Notes: generated by a model not told the origin, from the sequence alone. 64,000 nucleotides of DNA from Streptomyces natalensis ATCC 27448 (GCF_000935125.1 NZ_JRKI01000010.1:186001-250000); one strand, 5' to 3'; positions 37,865 through 47,797 are shown, counted from the stretch's first letter. A program made the numbers and translations.

Positions 37865-38641
37865 GTGACCGCACCGCTGACGCCACGCAACAACCAGCCG
37901 CCGAACGAGCCGCCGCACCACGGCCGGCCGCCCGCCGACGACGCGCCCAGCCCCTGGGCCGTGCCCGCCGCGGACCACGGGGCCACGGCCGAGGACGGCG
38001 GCCCCGGCCTCGCCCGCGAACTGCGCGAGGCCGCGATGATCGCGCTCGTCGTCGCGCTGTGCGGCCTGCTGCTCGGCGCGCTGTGGAACTGGCTCGCCCC
38101 GCACACCCCGCTGATCGCCGACACCAAGGCCGTCTATCTCAAGAACACCGAGGGCGAGGAGGCCATCGCCGCGGACGGCACCTTCATCCTGCTCTCGCTG
38201 GCCTTCGGCGCGCTCACCGCCGCGGCGGTCTTCCTCTTCCGCCGCCGGGGCGGCGTCCCGCTGGTGGTGGCGCTGGCCGTCGGCGGCCTCGTCGGCGCGC
38301 TGCTGGGCTGGCGGATGGGCATGTGGCTGGGCCCCGTCGCCGATGTCGCCGCCCATGCCAAACAGGTCGGCCCCGGCGTCACCTTCGACGGCCCGCTCCT
38401 GCTGGGCATGAAGGGCGCGCTCCTGGCCTGGCCGGTCGCCGCGACGCTGACCCACCTCGTGCTGACCGCCCTGTTCGGCCCGGCCGACCCGCAGCCGGCC
38501 GGGTACTGGCCCGCGGCGGACGGCACCGCGGCGCCGGAGGGCCCGGCCCCGTCGGACGGCAGCCCGGCACCCAGCGGGCAGGAACGTCCGGCACCGCACG
38601 AGCAGCAACGGCCGGGAGAAGAGCAGCCGCCGGCCCCCTGA
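37865..38641 (+). CDS. DUF2567-like membrane protein
   Basis: The product is 258 aa. A Pro-rich N-terminus is followed by about four transmembrane segments (AAMIALVVALCGLLLGALWNWL, FILLSLAFGALTAAAVFLF, PLVVALAVGGLVGALLGW, GALLAWPVAATLTHLVLTALF) and a Pro/Gly/Ala-rich C-terminal tail. The central motif YLKNTEGEEAIAADGTF and the general plan fit actinobacterial DUF2567 proteins. GTG 37,865 is preceded at 6 bases by CACGAT, a possible -10 giving a leaderless transcript. No function is known. Confidence 0.72.
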   Translation: MTAPLTPRNNQPPNEPPHHGRPPADDAPSPWAVPAADHGATAEDGGPGLARELREAAMIALVVALCGLLLGALWNWLAPHTPLIADTKAVYLKNTEGEEAIAADGTFILLSLAFGALTAAAVFLFRRRGGVPLVVALAVGGLVGALLGWRMGMWLGPVADVAAHAKQVGPGVTFDGPLLLGMKGALLAWPVAATLTHLVLTALFGPADPQPAGYWPAADGTAAPEGPAPSDGSPAPSGQERPAPHEQQRPGEEQPPAP

Positions 38642-38682
38642 GGGCCTTGGGGCCTTTCCGACCCTGACCCGTCGGACAGGCC

Positions 38683-39180
38683 CTAAGGGAGCCGGGCGAT
38701 CGGCGCGAGCAGGGCACCCGTGAGCGTCACCAGGTCCGCGGGTGCCAGCTCGACCTCCAGACCGCGCCGGCCCGCCGAGACGCACACCGTCTCCCGGTCC
38801 TCCGCCGAGGCGTCGACGACCGTCCGCAGCCGCTTGCGCTGCCCGAGCGGCGAGATGCCGCCGCGGACATAGCCCGTGGCCCGCTCGGCCGCCGCCGGAT
38901 CCGCCATCGCGGCCCGCTTGCCGCCCACCGCTGCCGCCAGCGCCTTGAGATCCAGCGAACCGGACACCGGCACCACGGCCACCGTCAGCGCCCCGTCCAC
39001 CTCCGCCAGCAGCGTTTTGAACACCTGGTCCGGCGACACCCCGAGCGCCTCGGCGGCCTCCTCGCCGTACGAGGCGACGGCCGGGTCGTGCGCATAGGAG
39101 TGGGTGGTGAAGGCGACGCCCGCCTCGGTGAGGGCCACCGTCGCGGGGGTGCCCACGGATTTCCTGGACTTCTTCGCCAA
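38683..39180 (-). CDS. ybaK: YbaK/EbsC-type Cys-tRNA(Pro)/Cys-tRNA deacylase
   Basis: Trans-acting editing enzyme of 165 aa that removes misattached Cys (or Ala) from tRNA-Pro. Family features are VAFTTHSYAHDP at the N-terminus, FKTLLAEVDG with the substrate-gating Lys, KALAAAVGGKRAAMADP, and GYVRGGISPLGQRKRL. The start codon is TTG at 39,180, the only sensible one for the canonical N-terminus. GAGG lies about 10 bases upstream. Confidence 0.9.
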   Translation of the reverse strand: MAKKSRKSVGTPATVALTEAGVAFTTHSYAHDPAVASYGEEAAEALGVSPDQVFKTLLAEVDGALTVAVVPVSGSLDLKALAAAVGGKRAAMADPAAAERATGYVRGGISPLGQRKRLRTVVDASAEDRETVCVSAGRRGLEVELAPADLVTLTGALLAPIARLP

Positions 39181-39264
39181 CGTCGTCGTGCCTCGCGTTC
39201 GTGCGTCGCGTTTCCTGCCCCGCGTTTCGTGCCCCGCGTCGGGCGGACCTGCCGGTGCGGGCGG

Positions 39265-40011
39265 TCAGTTGGGGCTGGTCGGCTGCCGGGTCAGGTCCAC
39301 CGCCGGCAGCGACGGGAGCTTACCGAGCAGTGCCGACTCCTGGCGCAGCAGTGTCAGCTCCTGGCCGAGCCGGTCCGCGGTGTCGGGCGCCTCCAGCAGC
39401 CGCTGCTTGGCGGGTACGTCCAGCACGGCCGCGGCGGCGACCAGGTACGACAGCACCGACGGGTCGGCCGGCAGGTCCTGGCCGCTGGAGATCGTCCGCT
39501 CGTTCGCCCAGGCCAGCCGCTTCTGGTAGGTACGGAAGGCCCGTACGACCCCGGAGGCCAGCGCGCCCGCGCCCTCGCCGGGGTCCTCCTCCAGCTCCTC
39601 CGTCTCGGCCGTCAGATACGGCCCGGAGGCGTCCACCGACCGCAGCCGGAAACGGGTGGTGCCGGTGGCCAGCACCTCGTAGCCGGCGTCCGGGCCGGGC
39701 GATTTTTCGCGGATGGTGGCCGCGTCCGCGACACAGCCCACCGCGTGGAACGCCTGGATCGGATCGTCACCGAAGCCGGCCGCGGGCCCCTCGGCCGTCG
39801 GCAGCGTGGCGTCCGGCATGCCCTGCGCCGTCGGGGCGACCTCCCGGCCGTCCCGGATGGCGACCACCGCGAAGTGGCGCTCGTCCTCGGGCCGCTCGGC
39901 CAGATCGCGCATCATCGCTCGGTACCGCGCCTCGAAGACGTTCAGCGGGAGAACGAGCCCCGGGAACAGCACCGAGTTGAGCGGGAAGAGCGGCAGGCGC
40001 AGGGAGGTCAC
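39265..40011 (-). CDS. LON peptidase substrate-binding (Lon N-terminal) domain protein
   Basis: Stand-alone Lon N-domain protein of 248 aa with no AAA or protease domain. The domain begins at once: LRLPLFPLNSVLFPGLVLPLNVFEARYRAMM; HAVGCVADA, GTTRFRLRSVD and the C-terminal helical bundle follow. GTG 40,011 gives the usual N-terminus (VTSLRLPLFPL). Upstream in-frame sequence extends far but only through a repeat and antisense to other genes. Its biochemical role is not established. Confidence 0.9.
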   Translation of the reverse strand: MTSLRLPLFPLNSVLFPGLVLPLNVFEARYRAMMRDLAERPEDERHFAVVAIRDGREVAPTAQGMPDATLPTAEGPAAGFGDDPIQAFHAVGCVADAATIREKSPGPDAGYEVLATGTTRFRLRSVDASGPYLTAETEELEEDPGEGAGALASGVVRAFRTYQKRLAWANERTISSGQDLPADPSVLSYLVAAAAVLDVPAKQRLLEAPDTADRLGQELTLLRQESALLGKLPSLPAVDLTRQPTSPN

Positions 40012-40092
40012 AGCCCGTAAGCCTAGAGCCTGTGGCCACGGAGCCACCCCCGCGGGTGGGCCGCAGGCATCACCGCCCCGCCCCACCGTGCG

Positions 40093-40131
40093 AAACCACC
40101 AACGGCTCCTGCCCCGGCCCACCCCGCCGTA
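40093..40131. repeat. Copy of the ACCAACGGCTCCTGCCCCGG dispersed repeat
   Basis: The core ACCACCAACGGCTCCTGCCC followed by CGGCCCACCCCGCC matches the copies at 19,377, 19,453, 55,650 and 63,413. It fills much of the 125-bp gap between two minus-strand genes. Confidence 0.75.
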
Positions 40132-40136
40132 CGGGA

Positions 40137-41738
40137 TTATTGCCGCCTCAACAACCGCGAGGCTCCGGCCGCCACCGTCGTGGCCAGTACCCAGCCCAGC
40201 ATGATCAACACGGCCGCCACCCACTGCGCCCCGCCGCCCGGTTTCCACGCCGAGCCCTGGTTGAGGTCGATCACCGGGAGGAGGAGGTCGAGGGAGTAGA
40301 GATACGGGTTCCAGGGCGGGGCCTCGCCCTGTTTGAGCGGGGGCGGGGGGTACTCGGAGAAGTAGAGGGTGCCGAGGGCCCAGAGGATGGCCATCCAGAC
40401 CGCGGCCCGGCCCGGACGGTAGCCGTACGCCACCGTCCAGTCCTGTAGGAAGCCCCATGTCTTGGCCGCCAGCGGCAGCGTCTCGCGGCGCCGTCGCTGT
40501 TTGGCCAGCAGCACCTCGCGGGCGTCGGCGTCCTCCCCGCTGGTGCGCAGCGAGGCGGCCAGCATCTCGTACGGCTCGGGCGCGTACTCCGGGGTCGCCG
40601 CGGCCACCCACTGGAGCCGCAGCGCCAGCGGGAAATGACCGCGCGGGATCAGCGTCTCGTAGGCGAAGCCGGCCATCCACAGCCCGCCCAGCCCCGGCCA
40701 GCTGGCCGATTTGTCGACGAGGTTGACCACCCGGGCGCCGGAGAGGATCACCCGCCCGCGCTGCGGCCGCTCGCACAGGAACCGCAGCTCGGGCGTCTGG
40801 ATGCGGCGCAGCGACAGCTCCTGGTCGGACTCCATGAGGAAGCGGGCGTGTTCGAGATCGATGGCGTCGCCGAACCTCCCGTCGTCCAGCCGCATGCCGC
40901 CCTCGCATTCGAAGCGCTGCATCCGGGTGCCGCGCGTGGGGGTGACCGAGATGCCGTAGGGGGGAGTGGTGCCGCTGGAGAACGGGGAGTTCGCCAGGCC
41001 CGCGGCGGTCAGATACAGGGTGCGTTCCACGGTCAGCTGCGGGGCGTTCAGTGCGCGGCGGCCGAAGGGGTTGCTCAGCCGGCTGCCGCGCAGGCTCAGC
41101 GAGACGCCGATGGTGGCGCCGCGCAGCGACAGCTCGCCGTAGGACTCCAGCATCTCGGCCTGGAGGTCCTGGGCGACGGTCAGGCCGTCCGCCATGATCG
41201 AGCGGCCCTGGCGGTCCTTGTGCGCCACGACCTGATTGAGCATCAGGTCGGTGCCTATGTGGGCGTCGGTGAGCCGTATGCCGTTCTGCACCACACAGCG
41301 CGGCAGGTGCAGATCGCCCTCCGTCTGGAGCCGGGCGGCCTCCAGCCGGGGGATCGCGCAGTTCACCAACCGCAGGGTGGTGAACCGGCTCTCGGGCAGT
41401 ACCACCTCGGCCTCGAACCGGCAGTCCCGCAGCTCGATGAATGGCTTGATCGTGCCGCCCGCAAGGTCGAGAGTGTCCGTGATGTACGCACCCGTGAGCT
41501 TGAGCGCCGAGACCCGCCCCGGCTGTGCGGCCGGCCCTTCGAGGAGCAGCAGCGCCAGCACCCGGGCCCGCACCCGCCGCTCGGGTCCCCACAGATGCTG
41601 TCCGTGCGGATCGTCGCGGGCCGGGTCCCCGATGTGCAGATCGCAGGTACTGCCGTTGCGGAAGGCCTGCCACATGCTCCATTCCGCCGATGTCAGCCGC
41701 AGGTCGGCGGGCGCATCGCCGTCTGCCGGACCGGTCAC
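40137..41738 (-). CDS. Large membrane-anchored protein with pentapeptide/beta-helix-like repeats
   Basis: The product is 533 aa. The N-terminal ~80% consists of irregular short strands such as LKLTGAYITDTLDLAG, LRLVNCAIPRLEAARL, LSLRGATIGVSLSLRGSRL and LEHARFLMES. They read like a beta-helix of pentapeptide-repeat type with [A/C/T]x[L/I]-like periodicity. Near the C-terminus are two transmembrane helices (AAVWMAILWALGTLYFSE; AAVLIMLGWVLATTVAA). Proteins like this are often labelled membrane-associated oxidoreductases, but I see no nucleotide-, flavin- or metal-binding motif. GTG 41,738 has AAGGGGG upstream. Confidence 0.72.
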   Translation of the reverse strand: MTGPADGDAPADLRLTSAEWSMWQAFRNGSTCDLHIGDPARDDPHGQHLWGPERRVRARVLALLLLEGPAAQPGRVSALKLTGAYITDTLDLAGGTIKPFIELRDCRFEAEVVLPESRFTTLRLVNCAIPRLEAARLQTEGDLHLPRCVVQNGIRLTDAHIGTDLMLNQVVAHKDRQGRSIMADGLTVAQDLQAEMLESYGELSLRGATIGVSLSLRGSRLSNPFGRRALNAPQLTVERTLYLTAAGLANSPFSSGTTPPYGISVTPTRGTRMQRFECEGGMRLDDGRFGDAIDLEHARFLMESDQELSLRRIQTPELRFLCERPQRGRVILSGARVVNLVDKSASWPGLGGLWMAGFAYETLIPRGHFPLALRLQWVAAATPEYAPEPYEMLAASLRTSGEDADAREVLLAKQRRRRETLPLAAKTWGFLQDWTVAYGYRPGRAAVWMAILWALGTLYFSEYPPPPLKQGEAPPWNPYLYSLDLLLPVIDLNQGSAWKPGGGAQWVAAVLIMLGWVLATTVAAGASRLLRRQ

Positions 41739-41927
41739 CTGGATCCCCCTTTCCCTGCCCCCGTGCCTCGCGTGGTCATCGCGGACGCATCCCCTGCATC
41801 CGTACGTCTGTACGGATCCCTTGCCCGGTCCGTGACCGGTTGAACACGCGCAGTGAGGGGTAACTCCGGTCAACTTCCCGCGGCCGGTACCGGCCCTTGC
41901 AGCGGGCGTCCGGCCGTGCCTCGCTGT

Positions 41928-41944
41928 GTATCACTGAGTGATAC
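41928..41944. promoter_or_regulatory. Perfect palindrome GTATCACT-G-AGTGATAC upstream of hisD
   Basis: Two exact 8-bp arms flank a single G, 40 bp before the hisD GTG. It is A/T-rich for this genome and lies where a repressor could block his-operon transcription. The bound protein is not identifiable from the sequence. Confidence 0.65.
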
Positions 41945-41984
41945 GGGCGGCCGGGCCCGAGATCGGGTCTGAGACACTGGGAGG

Positions 41985-43331
41985 GTGATCTCCCGAATCG
42001 ATCTGCGCGGTGACGCCCTCCCCGAGGGCGGCGCCCTGCGCGACCTGCTGCCCCGTGCCGAGTTCGACGTGGAAGCCGCCCTGGAGAAGGTGCGGCCCAT
42101 CTGCGAGGACGTACGCCATCGCGGCACCGCGGCGCTGATCGAGTACGCGCGGCGGTTCGACGGCGTCGAGATCGAGCGGGTGCGGGTCCCCGCCGAGGCG
42201 CTCAAGCGCGCCCTGGACGAGCTGGATCCGGCCGTCCGCGCCGCCCTGGAGGAGTCCATCCGGCGCGCCCGGCTCGTCCACCGCGAGCAGCGCCGCACCG
42301 ACCACACCACCAAGGTCGTCCCCGGCGGCACGGTCACCGAGCGCTGGGTCCCCGTCGAGCGGGTGGGTCTCTACGTCCCCGGCGGCCGGTCGGTCTACCC
42401 GTCCTCGGTCGTCATGAACGTCGTCCCCGCGCAGGAGGCCGGCGTCGAGTCGCTCGCCGTCACCTCCCCGCCCCAGGCCGACTTCGGGGGGCTGCCGCAC
42501 CCGACGATCCTGGCGACCTGCGCGCTGCTCGGCGTGGACGAGGTCTACGCGGCCGGCGGCGCCCAGGCGATTGCGATGTTCGCCTACGGCACCGAGGAGT
42601 GCCTGCCCGCCAACCTCGTCACCGGCCCCGGCAACATCTACGTCGCCGCCGCCAAGCGCCTGCTCAAGGGCCGTATCGGCATCGACTCCGAGGCCGGCCC
42701 CACCGAGATCGCCGTCCTCGCCGACGACACCGCCGACCCGGTCCACCTCGCCGCCGACCTGATCAGCCAGGCCGAGCACGACCCGATGGCCGCGGCCGTC
42801 CTGGTCACCGACTCCGTCGAGCTGGCCGACAGGACCGAGAAGGAGCTGGCGCCGCAGATCGCGGCCACCAAGCACGTCGAGGACCGCATCGTCCCGGCGC
42901 TCTCGGGCCGGCAGTCCGCCATCGTCCTGGTCGACGGCCTCGACGAGGGCCTGCGGGTCGTCGACGCCTACGGCGCCGAGCACCTGGAGATCCAGACCGC
43001 CGACGCCGCCGCCGTCGCCGCCCGGGTCCGCAACGCCGGCGCGGTCTTCGTCGGCCCCTACGCCCCGGTCTCGCTCGGCGACTACTGCGCCGGGTCCAAC
43101 CACGTCCTGCCCACCGGCGGCTGCGCCTGCCACTCCTCCGGGCTGTCCGTGCAGTCCTTCCTGCGCGGCATCCATGTCGTGGACTACACCCGCGACGCGC
43201 TGGCCGAGGTCGCCCACCATGTGGTGACCCTCGCCGAGGCCGAGGACCTTCCGGCCCACGGCGCGGCGATCAAGGCACGTTTTGCCGAACTGAAGGACTG
43301 GGCCGACTGGAAGGTCCCGCAGAGCAAGTGA
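41985..43331 (+). CDS. hisD: Histidinol dehydrogenase HisD
   Basis: Last enzyme of histidine synthesis: oxidises histidinol to histidine with two NAD+ and uses a Zn site. The product is 448 aa. Motifs include [57 protein letters not shown] and GAEHLEIQT, with [19 protein letters not shown] near the Zn/His region. It is the first gene of the his operon, and its stop overlaps the hisC GTG start. Confidence 0.97.
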   Translation: MISRIDLRGDALPEGGALRDLLPRAEFDVEAALEKVRPICEDVRHRGTAALIEYARRFDGVEIERVRVPAEALKRALDELDPAVRAALEESIRRARLVHREQRRTDHTTKVVPGGTVTERWVPVERVGLYVPGGRSVYPSSVVMNVVPAQEAGVESLAVTSPPQADFGGLPHPTILATCALLGVDEVYAAGGAQAIAMFAYGTEECLPANLVTGPGNIYVAAAKRLLKGRIGIDSEAGPTEIAVLADDTADPVHLAADLISQAEHDPMAAAVLVTDSVELADRTEKELAPQIAATKHVEDRIVPALSGRQSAIVLVDGLDEGLRVVDAYGAEHLEIQTADAAAVAARVRNAGAVFVGPYAPVSLGDYCAGSNHVLPTGGCACHSSGLSVQSFLRGIHVVDYTRDALAEVAHHVVTLAEAEDLPAHGAAIKARFAELKDWADWKVPQSK

Positions 43332-44446
43332 GCGAGCACGTGACCCGTATCGACGACCTCCCCATCCGGGACGAGCTGCGCGGCAAGTCCCCGTACGGCG
43401 CCCCCCAGCTGGACGTGCCGGTACGCCTGAACACCAACGAGAACCCCTATCCGCTGCCCGAACCGCTGGTGGCGCGGATCGCCGAGCGGGTGACCGAGGC
43501 GGCCCGCGAGCTCAACCGCTACCCCGACCGCGACGCGGTCGAACTGCGCACCGAGCTCGCCCGCTACCTCACCCGCACCGGCGGCCACCAGGTCACCAAG
43601 GACCAGGTCTGGGCCGCCAACGGTTCCAACGAGGTCCTCCAGCAGCTGCTCCAGACCTTCGGCGGACCGGGCCGCACCGCGATCGGCTTCGAGCCCTCGT
43701 ACTCGATGCATGCGCTGATCGCCCGCGGCACGGGCACCGGCTGGATCTCCGGCCCGCGCAACGACGACTTCACCATCGACGTGGCGGCCGCCGAGCGGGC
43801 CATCGCCGAGCACCGCCCCCACGTCGTCTTCATCACCACCCCCAACAACCCCACCGGCAATGCCGTCCCCGCCGAGGCGGTCCTCGCCCTGTACGAGGCG
43901 GCCCAGGCGGCCCGGCCCTCGCTGGTGGTCGTCGACGAGGCATACGTCGAGTTCAGCCACGGCGACTCGCTGCTGCCGCTGCTCGACGGACGCCCGCATC
44001 TGGTCATCTCGCGCACGATGTCCAAGGCGTTCGGCGCGGCCGGGCTGCGCCTGGGCTATCTCGCCGCCGACCCCGCGGTCGTCGACGCCGTCCAGCTCGT
44101 CCGGCTGCCCTACCACCTGTCGTCCGTCACCCAGGCCACCGCGCTCGCCGCGCTGGAGCACACCGACACCCTGCTCGGTTACGTCGACCAGCTCAAGCGG
44201 GAGCGCGACCGGCTGGTCGCCGAGCTGCGCGCGATCGGCTACGACGTGACGGAGTCCGACGCCAACTTCGTCCAGTTCGGCCGCTTCGAGGACGCCCACG
44301 CGATCTGGCGGAAGATCCTCGACCGGGGCGTCCTGGTCCGGGACAACGGCGTACCGGGATGGCTGCGGGTGTCCGCCGGCACCCCGGCCGAGAACGACGC
44401 GTTCCTCGACGCGGTCCGAGATCTGAAGAAGGAGCTGAGCGCATGA
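43328..44446 (+). CDS. hisC: Histidinol-phosphate aminotransferase HisC
   Basis: PLP-dependent transaminase converting imidazole acetol-phosphate to histidinol phosphate. The product is 372 aa. Motifs: [38 protein letters not shown], the PNNPTGN loop, [10 protein letters not shown] and the PLP lysine in [21 protein letters not shown] 43,328 overlaps the hisD stop (GTGA); GTG 43,340 is a less likely later start. The 3' end overlaps hisB by ATGA. Confidence 0.96.
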   Translation: MSEHVTRIDDLPIRDELRGKSPYGAPQLDVPVRLNTNENPYPLPEPLVARIAERVTEAARELNRYPDRDAVELRTELARYLTRTGGHQVTKDQVWAANGSNEVLQQLLQTFGGPGRTAIGFEPSYSMHALIARGTGTGWISGPRNDDFTIDVAAAERAIAEHRPHVVFITTPNNPTGNAVPAEAVLALYEAAQAARPSLVVVDEAYVEFSHGDSLLPLLDGRPHLVISRTMSKAFGAAGLRLGYLAADPAVVDAVQLVRLPYHLSSVTQATALAALEHTDTLLGYVDQLKRERDRLVAELRAIGYDVTESDANFVQFGRFEDAHAIWRKILDRGVLVRDNGVPGWLRVSAGTPAENDAFLDAVRDLKKELSA

Positions 44447-45036
44447 ACCGCGTAGGACGCGTCGAGCGCATCACCAAGGAGACGTCCGTCCTCGTCGAGA
44501 TCGACCTCGACGGCACCGGGCAGGTCGACGTCGCGACCGGCGTCGGCTTCTACGACCACATGCTCGACCAGCTCGGCCGGCACGGTCTGTTCGACCTCAC
44601 CGTCAAGACCGACGGCGATCTGCACATCGACACCCACCACACCATCGAGGACACCGCCCTCGCCCTGGGTGCCGCCTTCAAGCAGGCCCTCGGCGACAAG
44701 GTCGGCATCTACCGCTTCGGCAACTGCACCGTCCCGCTGGACGAATCGCTCGCCCAGGTCACCGTCGACCTCTCCGGCCGGCCGTACCTGGTCCACACCG
44801 AGCCGGAGAACATGGCGCCGATGATCGGCACCTACGACACGACGATGACCCGGCACATCCTGGAGTCGTTCGTCGCGCAGGCGCAGATCGCCCTGCACGT
44901 CCACGTCCCCTACGGACGCAACGCCCACCACATCGTGGAATGCCAGTTCAAGGCGCTGGCCCGGGCGCTGCGCTACGCCAGCGAGCGCGACCCGCGGGCG
45001 GCCGGCATCCTCCCGTCCACCAAGGGAGCGCTGTGA
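44443..45036 (+). CDS. hisB: Imidazoleglycerol-phosphate dehydratase HisB
   Basis: Monofunctional dehydratase (no histidinol-phosphatase domain), 197 aa. The metal-binding duplicated motifs [25 protein letters not shown], and [23 protein letters not shown] are intact. ATG 44,443 overlaps the hisC stop. Its own stop overlaps the GTG of the small membrane-protein gene. Confidence 0.97.
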   Translation: MNRVGRVERITKETSVLVEIDLDGTGQVDVATGVGFYDHMLDQLGRHGLFDLTVKTDGDLHIDTHHTIEDTALALGAAFKQALGDKVGIYRFGNCTVPLDESLAQVTVDLSGRPYLVHTEPENMAPMIGTYDTTMTRHILESFVAQAQIALHVHVPYGRNAHHIVECQFKALARALRYASERDPRAAGILPSTKGAL

Positions 45037-45197
45037 ACGGCCTGTCGACCGTCTTCATCCTGCTCGGGCTCTTCCTCCTCGGCGGCGTCTACTCCTTCTG
45101 GAAGCAGCAGCTGCCCAAGAGCATCATCACCGTGCTCGCCATCGGCTCCGCGCTGTGCCTGGCCGCCGGCGTGCTCCGGCTGGAGGTGTGGAATTGA
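45033..45197 (+). CDS. 54-aa small membrane protein inside the his operon
   Basis: Overlaps both neighbours by GTGA/TTGA-type junctions: its GTG 45,033 overlaps the hisB stop, and its stop overlaps the hisH TTG. The product has two hydrophobic segments ([17 protein letters not shown] and [19 protein letters not shown]) joined by a short basic loop. Small proteins of this kind commonly occur at this place in Streptomyces, but no function is known. The tight coupling makes it certain to be translated if hisB is. Confidence 0.8.
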   Translation: MNGLSTVFILLGLFLLGGVYSFWKQQLPKSIITVLAIGSALCLAAGVLRLEVWN

Positions 45198-45841
45198 CCG
45201 CCGCACCCCGTAAGCGCGTCGTCGTCTTCGACTACGGCTTCGGCAACATCCGCTCCGCCGAACGCGCCCTCGCGCACGTCGGTGCGGACGTCGAGATCAC
45301 CCGCGACTATGACACCGCCATGAACGCCGACGGCCTGCTCGTCCCCGGCGTCGGCGCCTTCGCCTCCTGCATGAAGGGCCTGCGCGAGGCCCGCGGCGAC
45401 TGGATCGTGGGCCGCCGGCTGTCCGGCGGCCGCCCCGTGATGGGCATCTGCGTCGGTATGCAGATCCTCTTCGCCCGCGGCATCGAGCACGGCGTCGAGA
45501 CCGAGGGCCTGGACGAATGGCCCGGTACGGTCGGCCCGCTCAAGGCCGAGGTCGTCCCGCACATGGGCTGGAACACCGTCGACGCTCCCGAGGGCTCGCG
45601 GCTTTTCGCCGGGCTGCCCGCCGACGCCCGCTACTACTTCGTGCATTCCTACGCGGTGCACGACTGGGAGCTGGAGACCGGCAACCCGCACATCGCCGCG
45701 CCGAAGGTCACCTGGGCCGCGCACGGCGAGCGGTTCGTGGCGGCCGTCGAGAACGGACCGCTGTGGGCCACCCAGTTCCACCCCGAGAAGTCCGGCGACG
45801 CCGGCGCCCAGCTCCTGACCAACTGGATCAACACCCTGTGA
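45194..45841 (+). CDS. hisH: Imidazole glycerol phosphate synthase glutaminase subunit HisH
   Basis: Class I glutamine amidotransferase, 215 aa, supplying ammonia to HisF. The nucleophile Cys lies in [17 protein letters not shown], and the catalytic His/Glu pair in [27 protein letters not shown] opens the domain. I chose TTG 45,194, which has GGAGG seven bases upstream. GTG 45,188 is two codons earlier but too close to that site. Confidence 0.95.
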   Translation: MTAAPRKRVVVFDYGFGNIRSAERALAHVGADVEITRDYDTAMNADGLLVPGVGAFASCMKGLREARGDWIVGRRLSGGRPVMGICVGMQILFARGIEHGVETEGLDEWPGTVGPLKAEVVPHMGWNTVDAPEGSRLFAGLPADARYYFVHSYAVHDWELETGNPHIAAPKVTWAAHGERFVAAVENGPLWATQFHPEKSGDAGAQLLTNWINTL

Positions 45842-45849
45842 GCACCCTG

Positions 45850-46572
45850 ATGCCGAAGCTCGAACTCCTCCCCGCCGTCGACGTCCGCGACGGCCAGGCC
45901 GTCCGCCTCGTCCACGGCGAGTCCGGCTCCGAGACCTCCTACGGCGACCCGCTCCAGGCGGCCCTCGCCTGGCAGCGGGCCGGCGCCGAATGGCTGCATC
46001 TCGTCGACCTGGACGCCGCCTTCGGCACCGGCGACAACCGCACCCAGATCGCCGAGGTCGCCCGCTCCATGGACATCAAGGTCGAGCTGTCCGGCGGCAT
46101 CCGCGACGACGACTCGCTGGCCGCCGCCCTGGCCACCGGCTGCACCCGCGTCAACATCGGCACCGCCGCCCTGGAGAACCCCGACTGGGTCGCCAAGATC
46201 ATCGCCGAGCACGGCGACAAGATCGCGGTCGGCCTGGACGTGCGCGGGACGACGCTGCGCGGACGCGGCTGGACCCGCGACGGCGGCGACCTCTACGAGA
46301 CGCTGGCCCGCCTGGACGCCGAGGGCTGCGCCCGCTACGTCGTCACCGACATCAACAAGGACGGCACCCTCCAGGGCCCCAACCTCGACCTCCTCAAGAA
46401 CGTCTGCGCGGCCACCGACCGCCCGGTGGTGGCCTCCGGCGGCGTTTCCTCCCTCGACGACCTGCGGGCGCTTGCGACCCTGGTGTCCGAAGGTGTCGAG
46501 GGCGCCATTGTCGGCAAGGCGCTCTACGCCAAGGCCTTCACCCTGGAAGAGGCCCTGGCGGCGGTGTCATAA
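45850..46572 (+). CDS. priA: Bifunctional phosphoribosyl isomerase PriA (HisA/TrpF)
   Basis: (beta/alpha)8 barrel of 240 aa that isomerises both ProFAR (histidine path) and PRA (tryptophan path). The two phosphate-binding halves are visible: [19 protein letters not shown]...LVDLDAAFG and VELSGGIRD...NIGTAALEN; the second half has [21 protein letters not shown] and [15 protein letters not shown]. The window has trpC, trpB and trpA but no trpF, as expected when PriA serves both paths. ATG 45,850 gives the family's usual length; GTG 45,838, overlapping the hisH stop, is the alternative. Confidence 0.95.
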   Translation: MPKLELLPAVDVRDGQAVRLVHGESGSETSYGDPLQAALAWQRAGAEWLHLVDLDAAFGTGDNRTQIAEVARSMDIKVELSGGIRDDDSLAAALATGCTRVNIGTAALENPDWVAKIIAEHGDKIAVGLDVRGTTLRGRGWTRDGGDLYETLARLDAEGCARYVVTDINKDGTLQGPNLDLLKNVCAATDRPVVASGGVSSLDDLRALATLVSEGVEGAIVGKALYAKAFTLEEALAAVS

Positions 46573-46603
46573 CCGTGACCTAGCGGCAGCGAAAGGCGGC
46601 GTG

Positions 46604-47026
46604 ATGACCATCGAACGCGTACGGACCGGCAGTCACTGGGAAGAGACCTTCGGGTCCGTCCGCGCGGTGGCCGCCGGCGACCGGGTCCTGGTCGCCGGCA
46701 CCATGCCGCTGGCCGACGGCGTCCTCCAGGGCGAGGGCGACCCGTACGAGCAGACCAGGGCCGCCTTCGGCCATGCGCTGGCGGCCCTTAAGCCCTTCGG
46801 CCTGGACGCCTCGGCCGTGCTGCGCACCCGTATGTACCTGACCCACCTGCGCGATGTGGACGCCGCCGGCCGGGCCCACAAGGAGCTCTTCGGCGCGGCC
46901 CCGCCCGCCACGACCGTGGTCGTGGTCTCCGGCTTCGCCGACTCCCGCGTCCTGGTGGAAGTCGAGCTGGAAGCTTTCCGACAGCCGTCCGAACCCGCGG
47001 ACCGGACACTCTTCAGAGAGGCCTGA
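46604..47026 (+). CDS. RidA family protein (enamine/imine deaminase)
   Basis: The product is 140 aa of the RidA/YjgF type. Features are the N-terminal WEETFGSVRAVAAGDRVLVAGTMP, the central VLRTRMYLTHLRDVDAAGRAHKELFG and the C-terminal ATTVVVVSGFADSRVLVEVELEAF. The Arg usually needed for deaminase activity in RidA proper is represented by the R of VLRTRMYLT only tentatively. It lies between priA and hisF, a place where it could protect against reactive imines. ATG 46,604; GTG 46,601 immediately precedes it. Confidence 0.85.
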   Translation: MTIERVRTGSHWEETFGSVRAVAAGDRVLVAGTMPLADGVLQGEGDPYEQTRAAFGHALAALKPFGLDASAVLRTRMYLTHLRDVDAAGRAHKELFGAAPPATTVVVVSGFADSRVLVEVELEAFRQPSEPADRTLFREA

Positions 47027-47032
47027 ACAGCA

Positions 47033-47797
47033 ATGACCCTGGCGGTCCGAGTCATCCCTTGCCTGGACGTCGATGGCGGCCGGGTCGTCAAGGGCGTCAA
47101 TTTCCAGAACCTGCGCGATGCGGGCGACCCCGTCGAGATGGCCAAGATCTACGGCGACGAGGGCGCCGACGAGCTGACCTTCCTCGACATCACCGCCTCC
47201 TCCGGCAACCGTGAGACCACCTACGACGTGGTCCGCCGCACCGCCGAGCAGGTCTTCATCCCGCTCACCGTCGGCGGCGGCGTCCGCACCCCCGAGGACG
47301 TCGACAAACTGCTGCGGGCCGGCGCCGACAAGGTGGGCGTCAACACCGCCGCCATCGCCCGCCCCGAGCTGATCCGTGAGATCGCCGAACGCTTCGGCAG
47401 CCAGGTGCTGGTGCTGTCCGTGGACGCCCGCCGCACCGACGCCGGCACCCCGTCCGGCTATGAGGTCACCACCCACGGCGGCCGCCGCGGCACCGGTATC
47501 GACGCCGTCGAATGGGCCCACCGCGCCGCCGAGTTGGGCGCCGGCGAGATCCTGTTGAACTCCATGGACGCGGACGGCACCAAGGACGGCTACGACACCG
47601 CGATGATCGAGGCCGTCCGCAAGCACGTCACCGTCCCGGTCATCGCCAGCGGCGGCGCCGGCAAACTGGCGGACTTCGCCCCGGCCGTGGCCGCGGGCGC
47701 GGACGCCGTCCTGGCCGCCTCCGTCTTCCACTTCGGCGATCTGCGCATCGGCCAGGTCAAGGACGCGCTGCGGGGGGCCGGGCACCCGGTGCGGTGA
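47033..47797 (+). CDS. hisF: Imidazole glycerol phosphate synthase cyclase subunit HisF
   Basis: (beta/alpha)8 barrel of 254 aa that closes the imidazole ring with ammonia from HisH. Motifs: [93 protein letters not shown] and [13 protein letters not shown]. It ends the operon and is convergent with sdhB, 35 bp away. No strong terminator is seen in that gap. Confidence 0.96.
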   Translation: MTLAVRVIPCLDVDGGRVVKGVNFQNLRDAGDPVEMAKIYGDEGADELTFLDITASSGNRETTYDVVRRTAEQVFIPLTVGGGVRTPEDVDKLLRAGADKVGVNTAAIARPELIREIAERFGSQVLVLSVDARRTDAGTPSGYEVTTHGGRRGTGIDAVEWAHRAAELGAGEILLNSMDADGTKDGYDTAMIEAVRKHVTVPVIASGGAGKLADFAPAVAAGADAVLAASVFHFGDLRIGQVKDALRGAGHPVR

